NCBI GenBank assembly: GCA_002339085.1
Contig: DDDX01000057.1
Coordinates: 1-47,486, forward strand
Direction: 5' to 3'
Source of the DNA: Cellvibrionales bacterium UBA1969
GTDB taxonomy: Bacteria; Pseudomonadota; Gammaproteobacteria; Pseudomonadales; UBA7434
DNA length: 47,486 bases
Numbering within the stretch: the stretch's first letter is position 1; every line of letters begins with the position of its first letter. This document shows, piece by piece, positions 26,657 to 35,983 of the stretch. Under the pieces are notes generated by a model. That model was not told the DNA's origin. It saw nothing but the letters and a program-made list of their open reading frames with translations, and ran no database searches. The translations under genes were made by a program, and so were the position numbers.

Positions 26657-27451
26657 CTAAAACTCTCTTATCACAAGTGGTTTAGCCGTCTTAGGGTGGG
26701 CAAGAATATCAACTTCAATTCCATATGCATGCCGTATTGACGCAGCCGTAATCACATCATCTGGGCTGCCAGCGACAAGTAATTGACCCTCTTTTAAAAG
26801 AGCGCATTGATCGGCATAAGCCGCCGCTAAATTTAGATCGTGAAGCACGACAGCGACCGCCAAGCCAGCAGCACAAAATTCTTTAAGCAATATCATTAAA
26901 CTGGATTGATGCGATAAATCGAGTGACGAAACTGGCTCATCTAACAATAGTACACTGCCAGAACTTATCGACATATCAGCATCTAAAATAAGCTGTGACA
27001 GCACTCGAGCAAGTTGTGTCCGCTGCTGCTCACCGCCTGACAGTGAGGTATAACAGCGACCAGCTAAAGTCGTTAATTGCATCATTGTGAGTAGCTTATC
27101 AGTGATGGCGGTATCAACCGTGAAGCCTGTCTTATGAGGAAAACGGCCAAGCATAATGACCTCCCTCACTGAAAAAGGAAAATTCAACACTGACTGCTGA
27201 GGCAGCATGGCTAATATTTTTGCCCGCTGCTGTGGACTAAAACCAGCAACCGATCGGTCCTGCAATAAAATCTTGCCACTGTAATCACTAACGTTATTAA
27301 CGCAATTTAGCAAACTGGTTTTACCTGCGCCGTTTGGTCCTAACACAGCCAGCATTTGACCGGCCGCTAAGCGCAAATCGACATCCTTCACCAATGACTG
27401 CCCATCACGATGCAGGGACACAGACTCAAAGCGCAATACAGTATCGCTCAT
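26657..27451 (-). CDS. btuD: Cobalamin ABC transporter ATP-binding protein
   Basis: A FecE/BtuD-type ATPase of about 264 residues: Walker A GPNGAGKTSL, signature SLSGGEQQRTQLARVL, Walker B VLLLDEPVSSLD and H-loop VLHDLNLAAAYADQ. The open frame runs 21 codons further upstream, into the end of btuC; I chose the ATG at 27451, 7 bp after the btuC stop, since it gives MSDTVLRFESVSL. It couples ATP hydrolysis to B12 import through BtuC. HmuV (haem) proteins are close relatives; the cobalamin assignment rests on btuF and cobO in the same operon. Confidence 0.9.
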   Translation of the reverse strand: MSDTVLRFESVSLHRDGQSLVKDVDLRLAAGQMLAVLGPNGAGKTSLLNCVNNVSDYSGKILLQDRSVAGFSPQQRAKILAMLPQQSVLNFPFSVREVIMLGRFPHKTGFTVDTAITDKLLTMMQLTTLAGRCYTSLSGGEQQRTQLARVLSQLILDADMSISSGSVLLLDEPVSSLDLSHQSSLMILLKEFCAAGLAVAVVLHDLNLAAAYADQCALLKEGQLLVAGSPDDVITAASIRHAYGIEVDILAHPKTAKPLVIREF

Positions 27452-27458
27452 AATATAC

Positions 27459-28514
27459 TCACTGCAAGCCATGGCTGCGACGCTGCCGCAGTAAAAAAAT
27501 GAAGAATGGCGCACCTAACACTGCCGTTACGACACCGACAGGTAATTCAGCTGGTGAGACCAGCGACCGGGCTAACACATCGGCCAGAACCAGCAAAATG
27601 CCCCCAGCCAAAGCTGAACACAGCATCAACTGCCGGTGACTTGGACCAACCACCATTCTTAATAAATGCGGCACCACTAATCCGACAAAACCTATCACCC
27701 CCGCCAGTGCAACCGAGGTGGCGACCGCCAAGGCTACCATAACAATTAATAAGCGTTTGAGATGACTAACGTTAACACCTAAATAATGGGCTTCAGATTC
27801 GCCCAGCAAGAGCGCATCCAAAGACCTATGCGAACGCCAGACGATGAACATGGCGGGCAAAATAATGAATACCCCAAATATAAGTCGTTGATCATTAGCG
27901 CCATCAAGACCACCCATATTCCACAGACTGATACGCCGCAGTGTTTCATTATCAGCAACGAAAGCCAAAGCGCTATTGGCCGCACCAGCCAGCGCTGTGA
28001 TCGCAATACCGACTAATAACATGGTGGCCACCGAGTTGCCCTGCCCTGATAATAATGATCCAGTCTTAGCTGAAAGCGGCGTTTCGCTCGCCAATCTATA
28101 AACGATCAAAACTGCCAACAATCCACCTATGAAAGCGCCCACCACTAAACCAGACAGACCAAGCCAAACATCGATTTGTGGACCAATAATCACTACTGCA
28201 ACACTGGCACCAAGAGACGCGCCGCTAGTAACACCGATAATCGATGGGTCTGCCAGTGGGTTGCGAAATAGCCCTTGCATCGCCGCGCCAGATAACGCCA
28301 AGCCGCTACCCACTAACCAGGCTAGAAAGGTCCGTGGTAAGCGTAGCTCTCTGACAATGGCATAACTGCTCATTAAATTAGGCTCAGCCGGCGACTGAGA
28401 AGACAGTAAGTAAGGCAGCTGACTCAACACTTGAGGCGGGGTAATCGCAACAGGACCGACACACAAGCCTAAAAACAATACCAGCGGCGTCATTAATAGC
28501 AACAAGGTGGGCAT
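27459..28514 (-). CDS. btuC: Cobalamin ABC transporter permease
   Basis: A 351-residue FecCD-family permease with about ten membrane segments. Typical motifs are RLPRTFLAWLVGSGLALSGA (residues 55-74), FRNPLADPSIIGVTSGASLGA (residues 84-104) and the C-terminal GFVGLVVPHLLRMVVGPSHR that contacts the ATPase. The start codon shares one base with the cobO stop (TAATG), a coupled arrangement. Family members carry B12, haem or ferric siderophores; gene order with cobO, btuD and btuF supports B12. Confidence 0.92.
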   Translation of the reverse strand: MPTLLLLMTPLVLFLGLCVGPVAITPPQVLSQLPYLLSSQSPAEPNLMSSYAIVRELRLPRTFLAWLVGSGLALSGAAMQGLFRNPLADPSIIGVTSGASLGASVAVVIIGPQIDVWLGLSGLVVGAFIGGLLAVLIVYRLASETPLSAKTGSLLSGQGNSVATMLLVGIAITALAGAANSALAFVADNETLRRISLWNMGGLDGANDQRLIFGVFIILPAMFIVWRSHRSLDALLLGESEAHYLGVNVSHLKRLLIVMVALAVATSVALAGVIGFVGLVVPHLLRMVVGPSHRQLMLCSALAGGILLVLADVLARSLVSPAELPVGVVTAVLGAPFFIFLLRQRRSHGLQ

Positions 28515-29143
28515 TAAAAGTCGACACCTTTACGGGCCATAATACCGGAATTGAATGCATGTTTGACTTCTTTGACCTCGGAGACAGTATCCATAACAGC
28601 TTGTAAAGATGAGCCGCCGCCACGACCGGTAACTACCACACTTTGATTGACAGGACGTTTAGCAATTGCATCAAGAACCTTTTGCTCATCGAGATAATCA
28701 AAAGACAGCATATAGGTTAACTCATCAAGTACAACCAAATGAACCGAGTCATCAGCGAGTAATTGTCTAGCAACTTCCCAGGTCTTTTTAGCTGCGGCAA
28801 TATCGCCACCGCGATCTTGCGTATCCCATGTAAAGCCAGTACCCATTTGATAGAAAGTGACATCTGGACATTGGTCGCGAAGGTATAACTCTTCACCCGA
28901 TAGTTGCTCACCTTTAATAAATTGCACCACACCGACTTTATAGCCGTAACCTAAGGCGCGGATGACCATACCAAATGCTGAACTGGTTTTTCCTTTGCCA
29001 TTACCGGTTAATAATATGCCGACACCTCGCTCTTTATCGGCAGCGGCAATACTGGAATCGATATTGGTTTTTTGTTTTTTCATGGCCGCTTCATGCTTGG
29101 CGTTTTTTCGCGCCTCATCAACTGACTGCTTATTATCTGACAT
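28514..29143 (-). CDS. cobO: Cob(I)yrinic acid a,c-diamide adenosyltransferase
   Basis: A 209-residue CobA/CobO/BtuR-type ATP:corrinoid adenosyltransferase. The P-loop is TGNGKGKTSSAFG, followed by RALGYGYKVGVVQFIKG, a DELTYML motif, and VVTGRGGGSSL. It adds the adenosyl group to Co(I) corrinoids, either in salvage of imported B12 or in synthesis. No other cobalamin synthesis gene is in the window, and the three transport genes downstream point to salvage. The first 35 residues are a charged helix common in CobO. GAGG lies 11 bases before the ATG. It is first gene of the operon; no B12 riboswitch was seen in the 315 bp upstream. Confidence 0.94.
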   Translation of the reverse strand: MSDNKQSVDEARKNAKHEAAMKKQKTNIDSSIAAADKERGVGILLTGNGKGKTSSAFGMVIRALGYGYKVGVVQFIKGEQLSGEELYLRDQCPDVTFYQMGTGFTWDTQDRGGDIAAAKKTWEVARQLLADDSVHLVVLDELTYMLSFDYLDEQKVLDAIAKRPVNQSVVVTGRGGGSSLQAVMDTVSEVKEVKHAFNSGIMARKGVDF

Positions 29144-29408
29144 AAAACAATGGACCTCGAATAATTATTAGCAATACGGCCAGCATATCATAGACACTGG
29201 CCATGAATCACGATTGAATGATTTAGTATTAATCAACTCGATAATCACTCATTGAGACGGGATTTTAGCAGAAAGCGTATTTAAATCTGCACCAGTAATG
29301 GCCAAGTGGGATGAGCGGTATGTGTGTCGCTCTTACTGAGCTATAAAGCTTTACTAAAAGATAATTTGCTAAGGGAAGGTGACTGTATTCACCCTAATGT
29401 GAATTGGT

Positions 29409-29439
29409 AAAAAAACCGCGACTTTTGGCCGCGGTTTTT
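29409..29439. terminator. Rho-independent terminator of the beta-helix gene
   Basis: Stem AAAAACCGCG / CGCGGTTTTT with a 9-base loop, followed on the - strand by a seven-base T run. It lies 20 bp past the stop of the beta-helix gene. The other 265 bp up to cobO hold no gene; they must contain the cobO promoter. Confidence 0.87.
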
Positions 29440-29458
29440 AAGGTAACAAGTGATATAA

Positions 29459-32400
29459 TTATTTCTTTCTTCGTGAGAAAACGCCTAAACCAAACATTGA
29501 TAAGGCTAAAGTAATTAAGCCCAAGCTACCCACCATAGGTACAGTCACTGCATCACCTGCGAGACCGTCAAGTAGATTTTGTGCCGCTTGTGCGCCATCA
29601 CTGGCATCAAGCGGATTCGAGTTAATAGCAAGTTCGATGGTATTTAGAATGCCATCGCCATCAGCGTCAGCGTCACAGGAATTACCCTCGCTATCCTGAT
29701 CAATATCCGCCTGATCAGCATTACTTATAAATGGGCAGTTATCTGCGTTGTCACCATAGGTGTCATTATCGGTATCGAGGGTCTCAGCTGAATTATCAGG
29801 GAAAGCATCAGAATCATTATTTACGCCATCGCCGTCTCGATCAATATCACACAGGTCACCGATTTGATCACCATCAATATCTGACTGGTTATCTTCATTC
29901 GCCCCGTTAGCAACAAATGGACAGTTGTCTACATAATCAAGAAACCCATCGGAATCAGAGTCTAGTGCAACATTCGTATTGATACTGAACGATACACTCA
30001 ACATTCGAAAGCTTCCTAATGTAGGTCTCAATGAAAAACTTGGCGAAGAAACTGTAGACCAAGATGTGCCGCCGTCGGCAACGTTGCCAGAACCACTGAT
30101 TACTGAACCGGAGGGACCTCCCTTAACACCGTAATCGACCACACCAATTGACAATGTTGCCAGATCTGTTTCAGCCATAGGGAATGGAGTGGATGTAACA
30201 AAAGAAAAGTTACTGACACTCACCGGCCCACTAGCATCGGAGACTTGAAAGCTAACTGTTTCACCTTCATTAATCTTTCTATCAGCAGTGGGGCCAGTTT
30301 GAGAAGCCGCCCTAACACCAAGACCATATAATGTACCGTCTGCAGCTGCCTGACGAGAAAGCTTAGCCGTAGCGTTTGCAGTGTCCGTTGCAGTAATCGT
30401 TACCGTGTAAAGATTATTATCGGATGAGATTTCTAATTGATCTTGGCCAAACACATTATCTTGATTATTGATAACGCCATCACCATTCTTATCGATAGGT
30501 ATTAAGTTAAACATAATATTTATAATCCCATCACCATCAGGATCTGGGTCACAAACATCACCTATGCCGTCTTGATCGCTATCATCTTGATCAGCATTTG
30601 CATTATTAGGGCAATTATCAAGAGAGTCTTCAATCGTATCGCTATCAGCGTCGGAGAGAATACGGTATTCATAGACACCCAACTCTACAAGGTCACTAAG
30701 ATTAACAGGGGCAGACCCTGGTGCACTGAGAATGGCATTATCCAAATGGTACCCGCCTAAATCCGTTGGTCCTTTTACATAGATTTGAACAGGATCATCT
30801 TGAGAATAGGTAAAGGAGCCACTTAACTCAGTCCAACTGGAATTATCAGCCGGAATTGGATCAGTTAAATTACTAAAAGGGTTTCCATCTTCACCCACCT
30901 TCATGGATAACTGCACAGTACCCGAAGCCGCCGAGGCCAATTTTGCATTGACCACAAAATTGTATTGTTGACCCTCTTCAAGGGATAACTCGGTAAGAGA
31001 AAATTTTGCACCATGCCATGCAGCACTTCGATTCTGTACGAGTAGACTTTTAGAGCCAGACATGCCAGTCCCAGAAGAAAGAGATAACGTGGCATCGCCA
31101 AAATTGTCCCAACCACTGGCATGACTTTCAAAAGTTGATGTAGCAATACCAGAAGGTCGTAACAGATTATTAATATCCTTCTCTGCTACATAAACTGAGT
31201 GACCGGCATTTCGCGCTGGAGAATTAGCGCCTAAGTTAAAGTCTGCTGTCTCGTGATCAGTAGTGGGATTAACAAACTCTGGGTCAATATTTAACATATT
31301 GCTTGGGTCAAGTGGCGTAGTACCAGTAAGCGTGCCGTTAACAAAAAGATTGTTCTTTACAACTTTAGTCAGCGTATAACCATCATTTTGAAAATCGTCC
31401 GTAGCATATATACCAATAGCTGAGTATTGATTATTTCGAGTAACTACTATGTTATTAGTGACAGAAACTGAGGTTACATTTCGTGTATTAATACCAGCCA
31501 CTTTGTTAGGCTCAGCATGCTCGCTCTGAACAAGGCTGGTTGAGCCGTTGTGATAAATCGTATTATTTCTGATGATGCCTCTCGCTGAATGCGAATGATC
31601 AAAGTGAATCCCGTTTTTACCATTATTAAAAGTAATATTATTTTCAAAGAGGAATGTACCGGCATAACTAGGGTCACTCCGAGTGACATAAAGCCCTTGT
31701 CCATCAATAATGGTATCTTGAGCATAAGTGCCATAAGAACCACCAGGGCCATTGCCATTTGGAACACTAGATCGTGAATAAAATGGAATTCTATTCCAAT
31801 TGTTATGAACAACATTACCACGCATTATCATTTTTACTTCGGTACCGTTATCTCCCGACTCAGCAATAGTTTCAGCAAATACAATTGCACTAGAGGCAGA
31901 ATGTGTCCACCACGTGGTATTGTAAACTTGATTAAATTCTATCGTTGAACGATCGGCATCATTAAGGCGAATGCCAGAGCCTGAAGTGTCATGCACAACA
32001 CAATTGCGAACAGTAATATTATTATGGGGACCAAAACCATAAATACCTCTACCCGCAAAATAGTTATGGTTCGTGCCATTATCAGGATCACCATTATTGT
32101 ATGCTGAGTCTCTATTCGCTATTGCCTGACTATAATCAATTGAGGCAGCAGGCCCAATAACTTCAAATCCGTCAATGACCGTGTCATTAACACCGCCATT
32201 AAGCTTAATGCCACCTGCCCCATCAAAATCAATGACCGGTGAGTGTCCTGGCGCATTTTTTAAAGTAAGACCAGATTTAGTAATTGTGACTGCGTTTTGA
32301 TTATTTAGATTGGGCGGATTGACGCCAAGAGTTTTTGAAAAATTATAATTTGAATTTCTATATGTACCATCCATTACGTAAATGGTGTCACCCGACTGTG

Positions 32401-32563
32401 CCTCTTGAATCGCTTTTGAGATTGTTTCGAATGGCTGAGCCTGATTTCCAGGGTACCAATTTTGTCCCGATGGCGATACATACCAGTCAGCAGCAATGAC
32501 AGAATTTATCATTACAAAACCAAATGTTAAAGAGATACCTATTTTTCTGAGGGCTATAGACAT
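29459..32563 (-). CDS. Secreted beta-helix protein with carbohydrate-binding module, TSP3 repeats and IPTL-CTERM-like tail
   Basis: A 1034-residue exported protein. Domain order: signal peptide 1-24; right-handed parallel beta-helix about 25-450, opening ADWYVSPSG and continuing AQPFETISKAIQEAQSGDTI with many NNTI/RNN turns; a CBM4/9/22-like module about 475-620 (AAWHGAKFSLTELSLEEGQQY); thrombospondin type 3 repeats 640-686; an unrecognised domain about 687-869; more TSP3 repeats 870-965 (DNCPF, DGDGV motifs that bind Ca2+); then a C-terminal tail VPMVGSLGLITLAL, a hydrophobic helix and FSRRKK. The tail fits the IPTL-CTERM sorting signal of exosortase systems. The beta-helix may be a polysaccharide lyase, epimerase or binding protein; no catalytic residues could be assigned. 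AAGGG lies 5 bases before the ATG. Confidence 0.88.
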   Translation of the reverse strand: MSIALRKIGISLTFGFVMINSVIAADWYVSPSGQNWYPGNQAQPFETISKAIQEAQSGDTIYVMDGTYRNSNYNFSKTLGVNPPNLNNQNAVTITKSGLTLKNAPGHSPVIDFDGAGGIKLNGGVNDTVIDGFEVIGPAASIDYSQAIANRDSAYNNGDPDNGTNHNYFAGRGIYGFGPHNNITVRNCVVHDTSGSGIRLNDADRSTIEFNQVYNTTWWTHSASSAIVFAETIAESGDNGTEVKMIMRGNVVHNNWNRIPFYSRSSVPNGNGPGGSYGTYAQDTIIDGQGLYVTRSDPSYAGTFLFENNITFNNGKNGIHFDHSHSARGIIRNNTIYHNGSTSLVQSEHAEPNKVAGINTRNVTSVSVTNNIVVTRNNQYSAIGIYATDDFQNDGYTLTKVVKNNLFVNGTLTGTTPLDPSNMLNIDPEFVNPTTDHETADFNLGANSPARNAGHSVYVAEKDINNLLRPSGIATSTFESHASGWDNFGDATLSLSSGTGMSGSKSLLVQNRSAAWHGAKFSLTELSLEEGQQYNFVVNAKLASAASGTVQLSMKVGEDGNPFSNLTDPIPADNSSWTELSGSFTYSQDDPVQIYVKGPTDLGGYHLDNAILSAPGSAPVNLSDLVELGVYEYRILSDADSDTIEDSLDNCPNNANADQDDSDQDGIGDVCDPDPDGDGIINIMFNLIPIDKNGDGVINNQDNVFGQDQLEISSDNNLYTVTITATDTANATAKLSRQAAADGTLYGLGVRAASQTGPTADRKINEGETVSFQVSDASGPVSVSNFSFVTSTPFPMAETDLATLSIGVVDYGVKGGPSGSVISGSGNVADGGTSWSTVSSPSFSLRPTLGSFRMLSVSFSINTNVALDSDSDGFLDYVDNCPFVANGANEDNQSDIDGDQIGDLCDIDRDGDGVNNDSDAFPDNSAETLDTDNDTYGDNADNCPFISNADQADIDQDSEGNSCDADADGDGILNTIELAINSNPLDASDGAQAAQNLLDGLAGDAVTVPMVGSLGLITLALSMFGLGVFSRRKK

Positions 32564-32624
32564 TTTTTCCCTTGGTGGTTATTTTTTATTCTGAAACTGT
32601 TTCCATCCAAAGAGCAAGACGAAA

Positions 32625-32638
32625 TGACAGCGCTGTCA
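32625..32638. promoter_or_regulatory. Perfect 14-bp palindrome, LacI-family-type operator
   Basis: TGACAGCGCTGTCA is fully symmetric with a central CG and outer TG..CA, the form of many LacI/GalR-family sugar operators. It lies 62-75 bp upstream of the beta-helix gene. No LacI-family gene is in the window. Confidence 0.55.
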
Positions 32639-32739
32639 ATCAATGGTAAAAAAAAGGCCCTTCTTAACTGAATATGGATAAAAAATAGACTATTACGACG
32701 AAAAAAACAAGCTTTTTCGATTATTTAAAATAGAATCAA

Positions 32740-34155
32740 TTATTTACGATGACTCATGTGCCTTTTCAGCAGACGCTCAAGCGACTTACGTACATCTTTG
32801 TATTCGGGCATTTTAGCGAGATTTTGAGTTTCATCTGGGTCATTTTGATTGTCATAGAGCATTTCAGCCCCCAACTTCCCATTATTGTTATACCACTGAG
32901 TCAGGGTGTATTGATCGGTATGGATAGCCTCTGCCGAATGATAACGCGGAAATACGGCTGATCTGGCTGGCAAACTGTCATCACTCATATGTTTAGCCAA
33001 ACTCATTCCAGCAGCTTGTTCTGGCTTGGGTATACCGGCTAAATCAGTAAGCGTGGGAAATACGTCAATAAATTCGACTAAACCTTCTACCCTTTGATTA
33101 GCGGGCTTATTCGGTGCACGAATAATAAGAGGAGTTTTCGTTGCTACATCGAATGTTGAGTGTTTACACCAGAGACCGTGTTCTCCTAAACTGTAACCAT
33201 GGTCCCCCATCAGAATGACGATTGTATTTTCGCTCAAACCTAATCCATCAAGCTTATTCAACACCTTGCCAACCTGGGCATCAGTGTATGACACTGCGGC
33301 ATGATAGCCATGCACTAATCGTCTCGCTTGCTCTTCACTAACAGGCCCCTTTGGTGGCGTATCACTGTATGCTCTCAACTCACCAAATTTGTGGTAAGCG
33401 CGGTCGGGAGCGTCTTTAGGTAATTCAGCAAGGGGGAGAACAAATTGCTCAGGCTCATATAAGTCCCAATATTTTTTCGGAGCATTAAAAGGTAGATGAG
33501 GCTTAACAAAGCCCACCGCCAAAAAGAAAGGTTGATCGCCCTTTGCTAGTTTGGCCATAGTACGCATGGTTTTATCCGCCACCATCCCATCGAAATAAGA
33601 ATCATCTGGCCCATCGTACATTTCGGTTGATGGGCCCCGATTAGTCTTACGATACTCAGCAATATTCTCTGGGCGCTGGTAGTTACGGAATGAGGTATTG
33701 CGCGTTTGATCTTGGTCATAATCAGCTATCCAAGCTCGGCCAGAGGTCCAGCTTTTTTTCGCAGTATCTTGCGTTTGATGAAAAATTTTTCCATAACCAA
33801 CAGTGTGATAACCATTATTTTTAAAATGCTCAAAAATTGTTTTGGCATTAGGTGCATCTTCTTCAACCCATGTATAGTAATTTTTAAACCGGTCAGGTAA
33901 GGCCCGCATACCCGTAAATAAACTGGCACGCGAGGCACCGCAGACCGGTACGCTGACATAGGCATTAGCAAAGCGAGTGCCGCTGGCAGCCAGTTGATCA
34001 ATATGAGGCGATTTAACATGCTGGGCGCCGTAAGTGCCCAACTCAACGCGTAAATCGTCAACCATAATAAATAAAACATTTGGCTGTTCGGTATCCGAAG
34101 CATGGCCTGCAACAGATACAAAAGAAAAAATTAAATAAATTAACAATCGGTTCAT
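32740..34155 (-). CDS. S1-family sulfatase (iduronate-2-sulfatase-like), copy 1
   Basis: A 471-residue exported sulfatase with signal peptide at residues 1-20 (cleavage near GHASD). The metal site Asp pair is in FIMVDDLRVELG and the formylglycine precursor is Cys72 in VPVCGASRASLFTG, a correct CxAxR sequence. Further conserved parts are KPHLPFNAPKKYWDLY, MGDHGYSLGEHGLWCKH and the C-terminal YDNQNDPDETQNLA. This resembles S1 subfamily 7, known from iduronate and some algal polysaccharide sulfatases; the sulfate position attacked is unknown. AGGAAG lies 8 bases before the ATG. It is 26 bp downstream of a clear paralogue, so the two form an operon. An anaerobic or Cys-type sulfatase-modifying enzyme is not in the window. 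Confidence 0.93.
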   Translation of the reverse strand: MNRLLIYLIFSFVSVAGHASDTEQPNVLFIMVDDLRVELGTYGAQHVKSPHIDQLAASGTRFANAYVSVPVCGASRASLFTGMRALPDRFKNYYTWVEEDAPNAKTIFEHFKNNGYHTVGYGKIFHQTQDTAKKSWTSGRAWIADYDQDQTRNTSFRNYQRPENIAEYRKTNRGPSTEMYDGPDDSYFDGMVADKTMRTMAKLAKGDQPFFLAVGFVKPHLPFNAPKKYWDLYEPEQFVLPLAELPKDAPDRAYHKFGELRAYSDTPPKGPVSEEQARRLVHGYHAAVSYTDAQVGKVLNKLDGLGLSENTIVILMGDHGYSLGEHGLWCKHSTFDVATKTPLIIRAPNKPANQRVEGLVEFIDVFPTLTDLAGIPKPEQAAGMSLAKHMSDDSLPARSAVFPRYHSAEAIHTDQYTLTQWYNNNGKLGAEMLYDNQNDPDETQNLAKMPEYKDVRKSLERLLKRHMSHRK

Positions 34156-34181
34156 GAATGTAACTTCCTACTAAATAATTT

Positions 34182-35615
34182 TTATTTGCGAGTTTTCATG
34201 TAATCGGCTAACTGGCCACTGAGATCTTTAACCACAGCTTTATACTCCGGCATATCAGCAAGATTTTGCGTCTCATTGGGATCATTCACGTTGTCGTATA
34301 ACATCCGTGGACCCTTTTGATTATTATTCCAGAACCACTGCGTAAAGGTATATTGGTCTGTGCGAATCGCTTCAGCCGCATGGTAACGGGTAAAGACTGC
34401 CGGTTTTGCCGGTACTGAGTCATCAGCCAGTAACTGAACCAAGCTCATACCGACAGCCTGTTCAGGTGTGGGGATATTGGCTAAATCGGTTAAAGTTGGA
34501 AAAATATCAATAAACTCAACCAACCCATCGACCGTTTGTTTAGCTGGCATATTTGGCGCGCGTATGATGAGTGGTGTTCTGGTTGCCAAGTCAAAGGTAG
34601 AGTGCTTACACCACAAACCATGCTCACCCAAGATATAGCCATGGTCACCCATTAAAACAACCACAGTATTATCACGTAAACCGAGTGCATCCAATTTAGC
34701 CAATATTTTACCGACTTGAGCGTCGGTATAGCTAACCGCGGCATGATAACCGTGAATCAGGCGGCGCGCTAACTCTTTATCGACTGGGCCTTCCTGTGGG
34801 GTATCACTGTAACCATTTCTCAGCTCACCATAGTTATGGTAAGCCGTGCTCGGAGCTCCTTTTGGAAGATTCCCCCTAGGATTTGGGTTATCAGTATCAT
34901 AAGGTAAAACAAATTTAGAAGGATCGTATAAATCCCAATATTTTTTCGGTGCGTTAAACGGTAAATGCGGCTTGGTAAAGCCCACGGCTAAAAAGAAAGG
35001 CTGATCTTTTTTAGCTAACTTTGTCATTGTTTTAATAGTTTTTTCGGCAAGCTTGCCACCAAGATAGGCATTATCTGGGCCATCAAACATTTCTGTCGCC
35101 GGCCCTTTTTTGGTTGCTTTTACTTGCGCAATATTTTCTGCTAATTGATAATCTTTATAGCGAGAGACCTCACGCCAATTCCATACTTTTCCAGCACTCC
35201 AGCTGCGCTGTTCAGTATCACGCATCTGATGGAAAATCTTGCCATAACCTTCGGTGAAATAACCGTTATTCTTAAAATGCTCAAAAAGTGTCACTGCCTC
35301 TGGTGTTTCTTTATCAACCGATGAGTAATACGTTCTAAAACGATCAGGCAGAGGTCGCATGCCCGTCGCCAAACTGGCCCTTGATGCGCCGCAAACCGGA
35401 ACGCTAACATAGGCTTTATCGAATCGTGTACCGCTATTGGCTAAGGCATCAATATGAGGTGACTGCACATGCTGGGCACCATAGGCGCCCAACTCAACCC
35501 GCAAGTCATCGATCATAATAAATAAAACATTGGGCTTTGTTTCGACAGGAGAATCCGCTAAGGCATGAAAAGAAAACAAAAAACATAACAGTAACAATAA
35601 ATTAGATCTTCGCAT
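34182..35615 (-). CDS. S1-family sulfatase (iduronate-2-sulfatase-like), copy 2
   Basis: An exported sulfatase of about 477 residues, paralogue of the next gene: same FIMIDDLRVELGAYGAQHV opening, formylglycine Cys74 in VPVCGASRASLATG, and MGDHGYILGEHGLWCKH. It differs by an insertion around TDNPNPRGNLPKGAPS before the YHNYGELR segment and by a different middle region, which suggests different substrate specificity. The frame opens at 35639, but the ATG at 35615 has AGGA 6 bases upstream and starts directly into the signal peptide (MRRSNLLLLL). First gene of the sulfatase pair, facing the shared regulatory region with the TGATACA repeat. Confidence 0.93.
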   Translation of the reverse strand: MRRSNLLLLLCFLFSFHALADSPVETKPNVLFIMIDDLRVELGAYGAQHVQSPHIDALANSGTRFDKAYVSVPVCGASRASLATGMRPLPDRFRTYYSSVDKETPEAVTLFEHFKNNGYFTEGYGKIFHQMRDTEQRSWSAGKVWNWREVSRYKDYQLAENIAQVKATKKGPATEMFDGPDNAYLGGKLAEKTIKTMTKLAKKDQPFFLAVGFTKPHLPFNAPKKYWDLYDPSKFVLPYDTDNPNPRGNLPKGAPSTAYHNYGELRNGYSDTPQEGPVDKELARRLIHGYHAAVSYTDAQVGKILAKLDALGLRDNTVVVLMGDHGYILGEHGLWCKHSTFDLATRTPLIIRAPNMPAKQTVDGLVEFIDIFPTLTDLANIPTPEQAVGMSLVQLLADDSVPAKPAVFTRYHAAEAIRTDQYTFTQWFWNNNQKGPRMLYDNVNDPNETQNLADMPEYKAVVKDLSGQLADYMKTRK

Positions 35616-35798
35616 AAAAAGTCCTAGTGATGCCATCAAGCATTTAATGCTAAAAAAACGCCAGTTTCTGTTTGACTTTTAAACAGAATGACTGACTTAG
35701 CTTACCGATGTCTATTATAGCAATTAGAGAAAGTAGAGTGCGAAAAAAAAGCGCTCTAACCGCTGAAAAAGGTGGCTTGATGTAACAACTATCAGGAT

Positions 35799-35815
35799 TG
35801 ATACAGAGTGATACA
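35799..35815 (+). promoter_or_regulatory. TGATACA direct repeat, site 1
   Basis: TGATACA-GAG-TGATACA, two identical 7-mers starting 10 bp apart, in the 370-bp divergent region between the sulfatase pair (184 bp away) and the sugar symporter (169 bp away). A weaker ATCAGGATTG one period further left may be a third half-site. This layout is typical of OmpR/PhoB-family regulators. Confidence 0.7.
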
Positions 35816-35983
35816 ATAATATAGTCTACCTACACAACGGGACCTTCTTTAACAAGATAGGCTTCAATTATAATAATTCAACGCACATAACATTAACCAC
35901 GGTAATACTGACTTCGCCGATCACCATTGATCATCTCGCCAATCAATAGAAGTTGGTCAACAATCACGAGAAAAATAAAACCT

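Noticed and set aside
29144..29458. Cobalamin riboswitch upstream of cobO
   Set aside because: Expected from gene content, but the B12 box and the conserved GCCACTG and GGGAA elements are not present on either strand.
32660..32720. Terminator after the first sulfatase (AAAAAGCTTGTTTTT and GGGCC followed by T run)
   Set aside because: The stems have too few G:C pairs to be convincing.
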